In this document: piece after piece, positions 1-6,721 of the stretch
Layout: each line of letters starts with the position of its first letter
Numbering within the stretch: position 1 is the stretch's first letter
Source: Actinomycetota bacterium
Lineage (GTDB): Bacteria > Actinomycetota > Actinomycetes > Actinomycetales > Cellulomonadaceae
Direction of reading: 5' to 3'
NCBI GenBank assembly: GCA_018898235.1
Contig: JAHIJU010000001.1
Span: 1 to 7,086, forward strand
Length of the DNA stretch: 7,086 bases
Notes under the pieces: model-generated
What the model was told of the DNA's origin: nothing
The model's input: the letters and a program-made list of their open reading frames with translations, nothing else
Database searches by the model: none
Position numbers and translations under genes: made by a program

Positions 1-1
1 C

Positions 2-1393
2 CGGACGACCAACGACGTCCAGCAGGTCCAGATGGTGGTGTTCATGACCGCGGTGTTCGCGGTCATGGCGCCGATCATGCTCGTCGGCGGGGCCGTGATG
101 GCCATGCGCGAGGACCTCAAGCTGTCCGGGGTGCTCGTCGTGGTGATCCCGGTGCTGGGCCTGGTCGTCGGGCTCATCGTGTCCCGGATGGTGCCCTACT
201 TCCGGCAGATGCAGGCCCGGATCGACAAGGTGAACGGGGTCATGCGCGAGCAGATCGCCGGGATGCGCGTGGTGCGCGCCTTCGTGCGGGAGCGTCGCGA
301 GTCGGAGCGCTTCGGCGCCGCCAACAACGACCTGTACGCCGCCTCGCTGGCCACCGGTCGGCTGATGGCGCTCATGTTCCCCGCGCTCATGCTCGTGATG
401 AACCTCACGACGGTGGCCATCATGTGGTTCGGCGGGCACCGGATCGACGCCGGCGGGATGCAGGTCGGCCAGCTCACGGCGTTCATCACCTACGCCATGT
501 ACATCCTCATGGCCGTGATGATGTCCTCGATGATGTTCGTGATGGTCCCGCGGGCCATGGTCTCCGCAGGCCGGATCGGCGAGGTGCTCGACACCAGCAC
601 GAGCGTGCTGCCGCCCGCCCACCCGGTCCGGCTGCCCGCCGGTGCCAACGGCCACCTGCAGCTGAAGGGTGTCTCCTTCTCCTACCCCGGCGCCGAGGAC
701 CCCGTCCTGCGTTCCGTCGACCTGGAGGCGCTGCCGGGGCGCACCACCGCGATCATCGGCGCCACCGGCTCGGGCAAGACGACCCTGCTCAGTCTGATCC
801 CGCGGCTGTTCGACGCCACCGCCGGTGCCGTGCTGCTCGACGGGGTCGACGTGCGTGAGCTGGACCCGGAGCAGCTGTGGAACCGGATCGGCCTCGTGCC
901 GCAGAAGCCCTACCTGTTCTCCGGGACGGTCCGGTCCAACCTGCAGTACGGCAAGGAGGACGCCACGGACGACGAGCTGTGGCACGCGCTGGAGATCGCG
1001 CAGGCCAAGGGCTTCGTCGAGGCGCTCGACGAGGGCCTCGACGCGCCCGTCGCACAGGGTGGCACCAACGTGTCCGGCGGGCAGCGCCAGCGGCTCGCGA
1101 TTGCGCGGGCCCTGGTCCGCAAACCGCTGCTCTACCTGTTCGACGACTCGTTCTCGGCGCTCGACTACGCCACCGACGCCCGGCTGCGGGCCGCGCTGGC
1201 ACCCGAGACCGCCGATGCCACGGTGCTCATCGTGGCCCAGCGGGTCGCCACCATCCGGTACGCCGACCACATCGTCGTGCTGGACGACGGGCGGGTGGTT
1301 GCCGAGGGCACCCACACCGAGCTGATGGAGAGCTCGCAGACCTACCAGGAGATCGTCTACTCCCAGCTGAGCGCGTCGGAGGCCCAGGCATGA
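2..1393 (+). CDS. ABC exporter-type half-transporter, degenerate-site subunit (5' truncated; Rv1273c-like)
   Basis: This is the first subunit of a heterodimeric ABC transporter of the type IV (exporter) fold. The reading frame is open from base 2, so the N-terminus (roughly 110-125 residues with TM1-2, judged by family length) lies outside the window; 463 residues are visible. The RTTNDV motif at visible residues 1-6 is the conserved intracellular-loop element. Hydrophobic segments near residues 11-35, 41-62, 120-145 and 155-183 fit TM3-TM6. The nucleotide-binding domain has Walker A GATGSGKT (253-260), Q-loop Q301 and a good signature VSGGQ (357-361). The Walker B is LFDD, with Asp382 where the catalytic Glu should be, and the H-loop reads VAQR, with Gln413 in place of His. 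These two changes mark the degenerate-site member of asymmetric pairs such as TM287/288. The sequence resembles mycobacterial Rv1273c from memory. The stop overlaps the start of the next subunit by 4 nt. The substrate cannot be read; drugs or lipids/fatty acids are family possibilities. Confidence 0.95.
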   Translation, partial: RTTNDVQQVQMVVFMTAVFAVMAPIMLVGGAVMAMREDLKLSGVLVVVIPVLGLVVGLIVSRMVPYFRQMQARIDKVNGVMREQIAGMRVVRAFVRERRESERFGAANNDLYAASLATGRLMALMFPALMLVMNLTTVAIMWFGGHRIDAGGMQVGQLTAFITYAMYILMAVMMSSMMFVMVPRAMVSAGRIGEVLDTSTSVLPPAHPVRLPAGANGHLQLKGVSFSYPGAEDPVLRSVDLEALPGRTTAIIGATGSGKTTLLSLIPRLFDATAGAVLLDGVDVRELDPEQLWNRIGLVPQKPYLFSGTVRSNLQYGKEDATDDELWHALEIAQAKGFVEALDEGLDAPVAQGGTNVSGGQRQRLAIARALVRKPLLYLFDDSFSALDYATDARLRAALAPETADATVLIVAQRVATIRYADHIVVLDDGRVVAEGTHTELMESSQTYQEIVYSQLSASEAQA

Positions 1394-3378
1394 GCACGCA
1401 GGACAAAGCACCCGCGCGTCCGGCGGGCCGCGGCCCCATGGGCGGCGGCCCGATGGGCGGGATGGGGATGCCGGCCGCCAAGTCGATGGACTTCAAGGGG
1501 TCGGGCAAGCGCCTGCTGCGCACCCTGGCGCCCGAGCGGGTGCGGCTGAGCGCGATCGCCGTGCTGTCGATCATCTCGGTGACCGCGGCCGTCGTGGCGC
1601 CCAAGCTCATCGGCAACGCGACCAACGTCATCTTCGAGGGCATCGTCGGCGCCATGCTCGGGGCCCGCGGCATCCCGGCCGGCACGTCCGTCGACCAGGT
1701 CATCGCCGGGCTGCGGGCGCAGGGGCAGGGTTCGATCGCCGACATGCTCGCCGCGATGGACAACGTCGTGGTCGGGCAGGGCATCGACTTCGACCGGCTC
1801 GGCTCGGTCCTGCTGGTCGTGATCGCCGTCTACGCGGCGTCGTTCCTCGCCGGCTGGTTCGCGGGTCGCCTGACCGCGACCGTCGTGCAGAACACCGCGC
1901 GCACGCTGCGCAACGACGTCGAGGCCAAGCTGTCCCGGCTGCCGCTGAAGTACGTCGACGGGAACTCGCGCGGCGACCTGCTGTCCCGCGTGACGAACGA
2001 CATCGACAACATCGCCCAGTCCATGCAGCAGACGTTGTCCCAGCTCATCACCTCGGTCCTCACCGTCGTGGGCGTGCTGGCCATGATGTTCTGGATCTCG
2101 CCGGTGCTGGCCCTCGTGGCGCTCGTGACGGTGCCGCTGTCGGCGGCCGTCGCCATGATGATCGGCAAGCGGTCGCAGCCCGAGTTCGTCCGGCAGTGGA
2201 AGCACACCGGTGAGGTCAACGGTCACATCGAGGAGATGTTCACCGGCCACGCGCTCGTCACCGTGTTCAACCGGCAGGCCGAGGCGCAGCGGGTGTTCGA
2301 CGAGCGCAACGAGGCGATGTACGACGCCAGCTTCAAGGCGATGTTCATCTCCGGGGTCATGCAGCCGGCGATGGGGTTCATCGCGAACCTCAACTACCTC
2401 ATCGTGGCGGTGTTCGGCGGGCTCAAGGTGGCCTCCGGCACGATGACGCTCGGCGACGTCCAGGCGTTCATCCAGTACTCGCGGCAGTTCACCCAGCCGA
2501 TCACCCAGATCGCCTCGATGGCCAACCTGCTGCAGTCCGGGGTCGCATCGGCCGAGCGGGTGTTCGAGCTGCTCGACGCGCAGGAGCAGGAGGGTGACCC
2601 GGTGCCGGCCGCCGAGCTGGTGGTGCCGGTGCGCGGACGCGTGGCGTTCGAGGACGTGTCGTTCCGCTACGAGGCGGAGACGCCGCTCATCGACGACCTC
2701 GACCTGGTCGCCGAGCCCGGGCAGACCATCGCGATCGTCGGGCCCACGGGGGCGGGCAAGACCACGCTCGTCAACCTGCTCATGCGGTTCTACGAGATCG
2801 ACTCCGGCGCGATCACGCTGGACGGGGTCGACACCCGGACGCTGACCCGGGACGCCCTGCGCTCGCAGATCGGCATGGTGCTGCAGGACACCTGGCTGTA
2901 CTCGGGGACCATCGCCGACAACATCGCCTACGGCGTCGACGGGGCGAGTCGCGAGCAGGTGGTCGAGGCGGCGAAGGCCACCCACGTCGACCGGTTCGTG
3001 CGCACCCTGCCCGACGGCTACGACACGGTGATCGACGACGAGGGTGGCACGGTCTCGGCGGGGGAGAAGCAGCTGCTCACCATCGCCCGGGCCTTCCTGG
3101 CCGACCGCGCGATCCTGGTGCTGGACGAGGCGACGTCCTCGGTCGACACCCGGACCGAGGTGCTCGTGCAGAACGCCATGAACGCGCTGCGCAAGGGGCG
3201 CACCTCGTTCGTCATCGCGCACCGGTTGTCGACGATCCGCGACGCCGACGTGATCCTGGTGATGGAGCACGGACAGATCGTCGAGCAGGGGTCGCACGAC
3301 GACCTGCTGGCGGTCGACGGCGCGTACTCCCGGCTCTACCAGAGCCAGTTCGCCTCGGCCGCGGCCGAGATCGACTGA
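1390..3378 (+). CDS. ABC exporter-type half-transporter, catalytic-site subunit (Rv1272c-like)
   Basis: This is the partner subunit, 662 aa. The start is the ATG in the ATGA overlap with the upstream gene; the frame stays open far upstream, but translation there runs through the first subunit's gene out of frame. Residues 1-30 are a Gly/Met/Pro-rich tail (GPMGGGPMGGMGMP at 15-28), followed by TM1 (about 53-75). A roughly 50-residue insert (about 87-137) lies between TM1 and TM2 and explains why the protein exceeds the usual 580-600 aa; similar tails and inserts occur in actinobacterial Rv1272c relatives as I recall them. SRVTNDIDNI (199-208) is the coupling-loop motif. The NBD has Walker A GPTGAGKTT (451-459), Q499, Walker B ILVLDE with catalytic Glu580, D-loop SSVD and H-loop His611, all canonical. 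The signature is VSAGE (555-559) instead of LSGGQ. It should pair with the upstream subunit to make one full ATP site and one weak one. The substrate is unknown. Confidence 0.96.
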   Translation: MSTQDKAPARPAGRGPMGGGPMGGMGMPAAKSMDFKGSGKRLLRTLAPERVRLSAIAVLSIISVTAAVVAPKLIGNATNVIFEGIVGAMLGARGIPAGTSVDQVIAGLRAQGQGSIADMLAAMDNVVVGQGIDFDRLGSVLLVVIAVYAASFLAGWFAGRLTATVVQNTARTLRNDVEAKLSRLPLKYVDGNSRGDLLSRVTNDIDNIAQSMQQTLSQLITSVLTVVGVLAMMFWISPVLALVALVTVPLSAAVAMMIGKRSQPEFVRQWKHTGEVNGHIEEMFTGHALVTVFNRQAEAQRVFDERNEAMYDASFKAMFISGVMQPAMGFIANLNYLIVAVFGGLKVASGTMTLGDVQAFIQYSRQFTQPITQIASMANLLQSGVASAERVFELLDAQEQEGDPVPAAELVVPVRGRVAFEDVSFRYEAETPLIDDLDLVAEPGQTIAIVGPTGAGKTTLVNLLMRFYEIDSGAITLDGVDTRTLTRDALRSQIGMVLQDTWLYSGTIADNIAYGVDGASREQVVEAAKATHVDRFVRTLPDGYDTVIDDEGGTVSAGEKQLLTIARAFLADRAILVLDEATSSVDTRTEVLVQNAMNALRKGRTSFVIAHRLSTIRDADVILVMEHGQIVEQGSHDDLLAVDGAYSRLYQSQFASAAAEID

Positions 3379-3393
3379 CCCGGCGGAACCGCG

Positions 3394-3410
3394 TCGTCCC
3401 ACCGGGACGA
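3394..3410 (+). terminator. Hairpin 15 nt after the ABC stop, terminator candidate
   Basis: TCGTCCC (3394-3400) and GGGACGA (3404-3410) form a perfect 7-bp stem with a 3-nt ACC loop. It sits directly after the ABC operon, as an intrinsic terminator would. No T-run follows, so it would be an actinobacterial tractless type if it terminates at all. The larger inverted repeat downstream could work with it or instead of it. Confidence 0.45.
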
Positions 3411-3419
3411 ATCGATTCG
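3408..3419. promoter_or_regulatory. 12-bp perfect palindrome, operator candidate
   Basis: CGAATCGATTCG is a perfect 12-bp palindrome. It overlaps the arm of the preceding hairpin and touches the left arm of the following one. It also covers the weak -35 candidate of the MFS promoter, the position a repressor operator would take. No regulator gene lies in the window to pair with it, so an operator role is inference. Confidence 0.35.
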
Positions 3420-3452
3420 AGGCTGGCACCCGAGGGGCCTTAGGCTGCTCGG
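3416..3452 (+). promoter_or_regulatory. Putative promoter giving a leaderless MFS mRNA
   Basis: TAGGCT at 3441-3446 fits the actinobacterial TANNNT -10 pattern and ends 7 nt before the GTG at 3453, so transcription would begin at or next to the start codon. No Shine-Dalgarno sequence is visible before that GTG, which fits leaderless translation. The best -35 candidate, TTCGAG at 3416-3421, is poor and has a long 19-nt spacer. Confidence 0.45.
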
Positions 3453-3463
3453 GTGCCAGCCTC
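3419..3463. repeat. 16-bp perfect inverted repeat across the MFS start codon
   Basis: GAGGCTGGCACCCGAG (3419-3434) is the exact reverse complement of CTCGGGTGCCAGCCTC (3448-3463). Inside the 13-nt loop, GCC/GGC (3437-3439 with 3443-3445) and a G-U pair (3436 with 3446) can extend the helix after one mismatch, closing on a TTA loop. The right arm contains the GTG start (3453-3455) and the loop contains the -10 candidate. It may terminate the ABC transcript, bind a regulator, or mask the MFS start in read-through RNA. Confidence 0.8.
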
Positions 3464-4652
3464 TTCCGCGCCGCAGGCGACCCCGCGCGTGCGTCGCGAC
3501 TCCTACACCGTCGGGCTCTACACCGTCTTCATCGCGTGGGGCTGGCTGCTCTACTCGTTCAACCCGAGCGTGTCGCTGCTCGCCGAGGAGCAGCACGTGT
3601 CCGGGGCCCTCGCCGGCCTGCACGGCACCGCGATGGCGGCCGGGTCGTTGCTCGCCGGCTGGGTCGCACCGAAGCTGGTCGCCCGCACCGGGCGGCCCCG
3701 GGCCCTCGTGGGCGAGGCGCTGCTCATGCTCGTCGGGGTGGTCGCGCTGCTGACCGGCCCGGGCATCGCCTGGACGCTGAGCGCCATGCTCGTGCTCTCG
3801 GTCGGCGGGGTCGCGATGATGTCGACGGCCACCGTCGGGCTGGCCCGGCACCAGCCGCTCGCCGCCTCCGCCGTGCTGTCGGAGGCGAACGGGGTCGGCT
3901 CCGGCGTCGGGCTGCTCGCCCCGCTCGCGGTGGGCGTGGTCGTCGGGCTCGGCTGGGGCTGGCGTCCGGCCGTCGTGGTGGTCGTGCTCATCCTGCTCGG
4001 CGTCGCAGCCATCGCCTGGCGCACCCGCGACGGCGAGGAGAACGCCGTCCCCATCGTCGCCTCCCGCGACAAGCTGCCCATGTCCACCGGGATCTGGTTC
4101 CTCGTCGCGCTCGTGGCCGGCATCTCGCTCGAGTTCGCCACGACCTTCTGGTCCACCGCCCTCGTGCGGGAGCAGACCGGCGCCTCGGCCGGGATCGCGA
4201 CGGCCACCACGGCCGGTCTGCTGCTGGGGATGACCACCGCCCGCCTCGTGCTGGGCCCGGTCGCGCCGCGGTTCGGCCCGGCCCGCATGCTCGCGATCGC
4301 GTTCGTCGTGGCGGTGGTCGGCTGGGCCGTGCTGTGGACGGCCAGCGTCACGGCCGTGGCCGTGGCGGGGCTCGTGGTCCTGGGCGCGGGGATCGGGCTC
4401 ACCGCGCCGCTGTCCCAGTCCATGGTGCTGGCCGCCGCCGGTGACCACCAGGACAAGGCGCAGGGGCGGTCGTCGGTCGCCTCGGGCCTGGCCGTCGGGA
4501 TCGCGCCGTTCGTGCTCGGTGCCCTCGCCGACCAGGTCGGCACCCATGGGGCGTTCGTGCTGGTCCCCGTGCTGGGGGTGCTCGGCGTGGTGGCCTCGAT
4601 CGCCGGTGGCGCGGTGGCGGCGCATCGGGTCGCAGTACCGGCCGTGGACTGA
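3453..4652 (+). CDS. Major facilitator superfamily transporter
   Basis: This is a 399-aa, very hydrophobic protein with about twelve predicted membrane segments, the usual size for an MFS permease. After a short polar N-terminus (1-17), TM1 spans about 20-38. The loop after TM2 reads APKLVARTGRPR (72-83), a recognisable form of MFS motif A (GxxxDRxGRR-like). A charged stretch around 190-208 (RTRDGEENAV... SRDK) is the central cytoplasmic loop between the two six-helix halves, and APRFGPAR (271-278) is the matching loop in the second half. The GTG at 3453 is chosen because a -10-like TAGGCT lies 7 nt upstream. An alternative in-frame GTG at 3489 (giving VRRDSYTV) would free the start from the inverted repeat and drop only 12 unconserved-looking residues. 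The substrate is not evident; sugar, drug and anion exporters are all possible. It ends 31 bp before the methyltransferase. Confidence 0.9.
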   Translation: MPASSAPQATPRVRRDSYTVGLYTVFIAWGWLLYSFNPSVSLLAEEQHVSGALAGLHGTAMAAGSLLAGWVAPKLVARTGRPRALVGEALLMLVGVVALLTGPGIAWTLSAMLVLSVGGVAMMSTATVGLARHQPLAASAVLSEANGVGSGVGLLAPLAVGVVVGLGWGWRPAVVVVVLILLGVAAIAWRTRDGEENAVPIVASRDKLPMSTGIWFLVALVAGISLEFATTFWSTALVREQTGASAGIATATTAGLLLGMTTARLVLGPVAPRFGPARMLAIAFVVAVVGWAVLWTASVTAVAVAGLVVLGAGIGLTAPLSQSMVLAAAGDHQDKAQGRSSVASGLAVGIAPFVLGALADQVGTHGAFVLVPVLGVLGVVASIAGGAVAAHRVAVPAVD

Positions 4653-4654
4653 GC

Positions 4655-4683
4655 CGATCCCTCCGGCTGGCAGGATCGAGACC
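4655..4683 (+). promoter_or_regulatory. Start region of the RNA methyltransferase gene: RBS or leaderless -10, plus short inverted repeat
   Basis: AGGA at 4672-4675 lies 8 nt before the GTG at 4684 and is an acceptable Shine-Dalgarno. The same bases form CAGGAT (4671-4676), a -10-like box 7 nt from the start codon, so leaderless initiation is also possible. CGATCC (4655-4660) and GGATCG (4673-4678) make a 6-bp inverted repeat around a 12-nt spacer, which could hide the AGGA in RNA. Confidence 0.35.
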
Positions 4684-5505
4684 GTGCCCGGGTTCGAACG
4701 TGTGACGATCACCGACCCCGCCGACCCCCGACTCATCGACTACGTGTCGCTGACCGATGTGGCGCTGCGGACGCGGATCGAACCGGCCGGCGGCCTCTAC
4801 ATCGCCGAGAGCTCTACCGTGCTGGGCCGGGCGCTGGCCGCCGGGCACCGGCCGCGGTCGGTGCTGTGCGCACCGCGCTGGCTGCCCGACGTCGAGGCGA
4901 TGCTCGCGGCTGTGCCGGTCGGCCCGGGGCCGGTGCCCGTCTACGTGGCCGACGAAGCCGTGCTCGAGGCGATCACCGGTTTCCACGTGCACCGCGGTGC
5001 ACTGGCCGCGATGCACCGCCCCCCGTTGCCGACCCTCGACGAGGTGCTGGCCGGTGCCCGACGGGTGGCCGTGCTCGACGGGCTGGTGGACCACACCAAC
5101 GTCGGTGCCGCCCTTCGGGCCTGCGCGGCGTTCGGGATGGACGGGGTGCTCATCACGCCGACCTGCGCCGACCCGCTGTACCGGCGGGCGGTGCGGGTGT
5201 CGATGGGCACGGTGTTCCAGGTGCCGTGGACCCGGATCGACCCGTGGCCGGCCGGTGTCGAGCTGCTGCGCGAGCGCGGGTTCGTCATCGCGGCCATGGC
5301 ACTGTCGCCGACGGCGATCACGCTCGACGAGCTGGCCGCGGACCTGCCGGACCGGCTGGCCCTGGTGCTGGGCTCGGAGGGGCCCGGGTTGTCGCAGGCC
5401 ACCCTGGACGCCTGTGACCTGGTGGTACGGATCCCGATGGCCCACCAGGTCGACTCGCTCAACGTGGCCTCGGCCGCCGCGGTCGCCTTCTGGGCGACCC
5501 GCTGA
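4684..5505 (+). CDS. SpoU/TrmH-family RNA 2'-O-methyltransferase
   Basis: A 273-aa SPOUT-class enzyme expected to transfer a methyl group from S-adenosylmethionine to a ribose 2'-OH in rRNA or tRNA in the cytoplasm. Residues 1-120 form the N-terminal substrate-binding domain typical of TrmH relatives. The catalytic domain carries all three motifs: motif 1 NVGAALR (139-145, with catalytic-type Arg145), motif 2 ALVLGSEGPGL (226-236) and motif 3 IPMAHQVDSLNVAS (250-263). These form the trefoil knot that binds the cofactor, so the enzyme looks intact. The GTG start is chosen because homologous-looking sequence (VTITDPADPRLIDY) begins just after it and an AGGA lies upstream; the frame is open further 5' but overlaps the MFS gene. 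From memory it resembles the mycobacterial Rv0881 group. The modified nucleotide cannot be told from sequence. It converges with the YbaK gene across a 30-bp gap. Confidence 0.93.
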   Translation: MPGFERVTITDPADPRLIDYVSLTDVALRTRIEPAGGLYIAESSTVLGRALAAGHRPRSVLCAPRWLPDVEAMLAAVPVGPGPVPVYVADEAVLEAITGFHVHRGALAAMHRPPLPTLDEVLAGARRVAVLDGLVDHTNVGAALRACAAFGMDGVLITPTCADPLYRRAVRVSMGTVFQVPWTRIDPWPAGVELLRERGFVIAAMALSPTAITLDELAADLPDRLALVLGSEGPGLSQATLDACDLVVRIPMAHQVDSLNVASAAAVAFWATR

Positions 5506-5517
5506 ACCCTTCCGTGC

Positions 5518-5530
5518 GGCCCGCCGGGCC
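5518..5530. terminator. Short GC hairpin between convergent genes
   Basis: GGCCC (5518-5522) and GGGCC (5526-5530) can pair around a GCC loop. The site sits midway in the 30-bp gap between two convergent stop codons, where a bidirectional terminator would be expected. The stem is short, has no T-run, and such hairpins are common by chance at this GC content. Confidence 0.3.
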
Positions 5531-5535
5531 TGGTC

Positions 5536-6081
5536 TCAGCCGATCGCGAGGCCGTCGACCACCTGCACCCCGGGCGCAGCGGCCAGCAGCGAGCCGGGCA
5601 GCCCGATCTTCGACCGGCGCAGCCCGGAGCCGATGACGACCAGCGCCTCGTCGTCCACCCGGGAGTCGACCAGCACCCGGAACTGGGCGGGCAGGCCGAG
5701 CGGGGTGATCCCGCCGTACTCCATCCCGGACTCGTCGACCGCCCGGTCGGTGGCCAGGAACGAGGCCTTGCGCACGTCGAGCAGCCGCTTGACCGTCGCG
5801 TTGACGTCGGCGCGCGTGGTGGCCCGCACCGCGGCGGCGGCCAGGCGTTCCTGCCCGTCACGGCGACCGGCGACCAGGACGCAGTTGACGCTCGCACCCG
5901 GGTCCAGGTCGAACGCCGCCGTGAGGGTGGCGGTGTCCGCCAGCTCGGGGTCGATCGCGGCGACGAGCACCCGGGTGGCCACCTCGGGCGACACGGCGGC
6001 CCAGGCCGTCAGTGCCGCGAGCGTGCCGGGCGCCAGCAGCTCGGGGTGATCGAGCGCGGGGACCCAGTCCAACGCACTCAT
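5536..6081 (-). CDS. YbaK/EbsC-type aminoacyl-tRNA deacylase (prolyl-tRNA editing domain family)
   Basis: A 181-aa stand-alone editing-domain protein of the YbaK/ProX superfamily, whose members hydrolyse mischarged aminoacyl-tRNAs (for example Cys-tRNA-Pro). Residues 1-60 are an Ala-rich leader region; the deacylase domain follows. Visible hallmarks are VKRLLDVRKASF (97-108), in the region of the family's active-site Lys (K98 or K105), MEYGGITPLGLP (120-131) with the conserved GG-x-x-P substrate loop, and VVIGSGLRRSKI (148-159). These match the actinobacterial EbsC-like branch more than E. coli YbaK itself. The start ATG overlaps the stop of the PEBP gene in ATGA and has no clear ribosome-binding site, so translation is probably coupled. 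Which tRNA it edits is not shown by sequence. Confidence 0.9.
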   Translation of the reverse strand: MSALDWVPALDHPELLAPGTLAALTAWAAVSPEVATRVLVAAIDPELADTATLTAAFDLDPGASVNCVLVAGRRDGQERLAAAAVRATTRADVNATVKRLLDVRKASFLATDRAVDESGMEYGGITPLGLPAQFRVLVDSRVDDEALVVIGSGLRRSKIGLPGSLLAAAPGVQVVDGLAIG

Positions 6082-6614
6082 CGGGAGTAGGTACCCACGA
6101 TCACGGCCCGGGCGATCGTGTGGCCGACGAGGGCGGTGTTGGCAGCCCCCGGCAGGGTGTCCGGTTCGAGGCCGAGCGCCGCGACGTCGAGGGCGTGCAC
6201 GGCGAAGAAGTACCGGTGCTCCTGGTCGCCGCCGGGCGGGGCTGCACCGACGTACCCGGGCACACCGTCGTCGCCCAGCAGGCTGAGAGCGGGGGTGGGC
6301 AGCGGCTGACCGGCTGCGCCTGCGCCGGCGGCCAGCGCGGTCACGGTGACCGGCAGGTCGACGACGGTCCAGTGCCACCAGCCGGACGGGCCCGGGGCGT
6401 CCGGGTCGAAGCAGGTGACGGCGAAGGAACGGGTCTGGTCGGGGAAGCCGGACCAGGTCAGGTGCGGCGACACGTTGTGCCCGCGCGGGGTGTTCGTCGC
6501 CTCGTCGGGCAGACGGGCACCGCCGGTGAACGTGTCGGAGCGGACCTCGAACTCCGGGACGACGGGGAGCAGGGCGTACGGGTCGGGCGCTTGGGGTCGG
6601 TCCAGCGACGTCAC
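6078..6614 (-). CDS. PEBP (YbhB/YbcL) family protein, Rv2140c/TB18.6-like
   Basis: A 178-aa phosphatidylethanolamine-binding/Raf-kinase-inhibitor-like protein with no signal peptide, so probably cytoplasmic. The two family signatures are present: FDPDAP (69-74) followed by WWHW (79-82), and YVGAAPP (121-127) followed by HRYFFAVHAL (133-142). Asp70, Asp72, His81 and His133 sit where the anion-binding pocket residues lie in PEBP1. The second signature reads PPGGDQEHRY, with Asp130 where Rv2140c has His (from memory). The N-terminus (DPYALLPVVPEFEV) and C-terminus (HTIARAVIVGTYSR) closely match mycobacterial TB18.6 as I remember it. The GTG start is chosen over in-frame ATGs at 6653 and 6650 because of a strong ribosome-binding site. 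The ligand and true role in bacteria are unclear for the family. It is the first gene of a two-gene unit with the tRNA deacylase. Confidence 0.93.
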   Translation of the reverse strand: MTSLDRPQAPDPYALLPVVPEFEVRSDTFTGGARLPDEATNTPRGHNVSPHLTWSGFPDQTRSFAVTCFDPDAPGPSGWWHWTVVDLPVTVTALAAGAGAAGQPLPTPALSLLGDDGVPGYVGAAPPGGDQEHRYFFAVHALDVAALGLEPDTLPGAANTALVGHTIARAVIVGTYSR

Positions 6615-6625
6615 GATCTCTCCTC
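6615..6625 (-). promoter_or_regulatory. Ribosome-binding site of the PEBP gene
   Basis: On the minus strand GAGGAG (6625-6620) precedes the GTG at 6614 with a 5-nt gap. It is the strongest Shine-Dalgarno in the window and decides this start over the two ATGs 12 and 13 codons upstream. No TANNNT box is present on the minus strand upstream; GATGAT (6654-6649) is the only weak -10 candidate. Confidence 0.75.
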
Positions 6626-6698
6626 GAGGGGTCCTGGGCGGGGGTTCCATCATCTCGCGCGCGGAGCATCGGCGCGCAGCTGCGCACGGCCTGTCGGG

Positions 6699-6721
6699 GT
6701 GTCGGTGTGCGCTGCTAGCAT
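6699..6721 (+). promoter_or_regulatory. RecA-NDp/PafBC-type DNA-damage promoter
   Basis: GTGTCGGTG (6699-6707), an 8-nt spacer (6708-6715) and TAGCAT (6716-6721) match the published actinobacterial motif TTGTCRGTG-N8-TANNNT at every defined position except the first. This motif marks LexA-independent damage promoters activated by PafBC, as at mycobacterial recA. Transcription would start near 6727-6729. It points toward the imuA'-like gene. Use in this organism is inference. Confidence 0.75.

Noticed and set aside
877..1389. In-frame 5' extension of the second ABC gene
   Set aside because: It overlaps the NBD of the first subunit and gives Arg/Ala/Gly-rich nonsense. The ATGA junction at 1390 gives the expected N-terminus.
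1357..3429. A long open frame on the minus strand opposite the second ABC gene
   Set aside because: Its translation is low-complexity, rich in Arg, His, Asp and Gly, as expected of a frame opposite GC-rich coding DNA. The plus-strand product has all ABC motifs.
4691..4706. TTCGAACG near the methyltransferase start as a second LexA box
   Set aside because: Only one half-site (TCGAAC) is present; the partner half does not match GTTCGA, and it lies inside coding sequence.
3336..4736. A long minus-strand frame opposite the MFS gene
   Set aside because: The product is dominated by Gly, Arg, His and Asp with no domain, and the plus strand encodes a clear membrane transporter.
6612..6653. Upstream ATG starts for the PEBP gene (6653 or 6650)
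   Set aside because: They add a Pro/Arg-rich stretch without homology and lack a good ribosome-binding site, while GTG at 6614 has GAGGAG at 5 nt.
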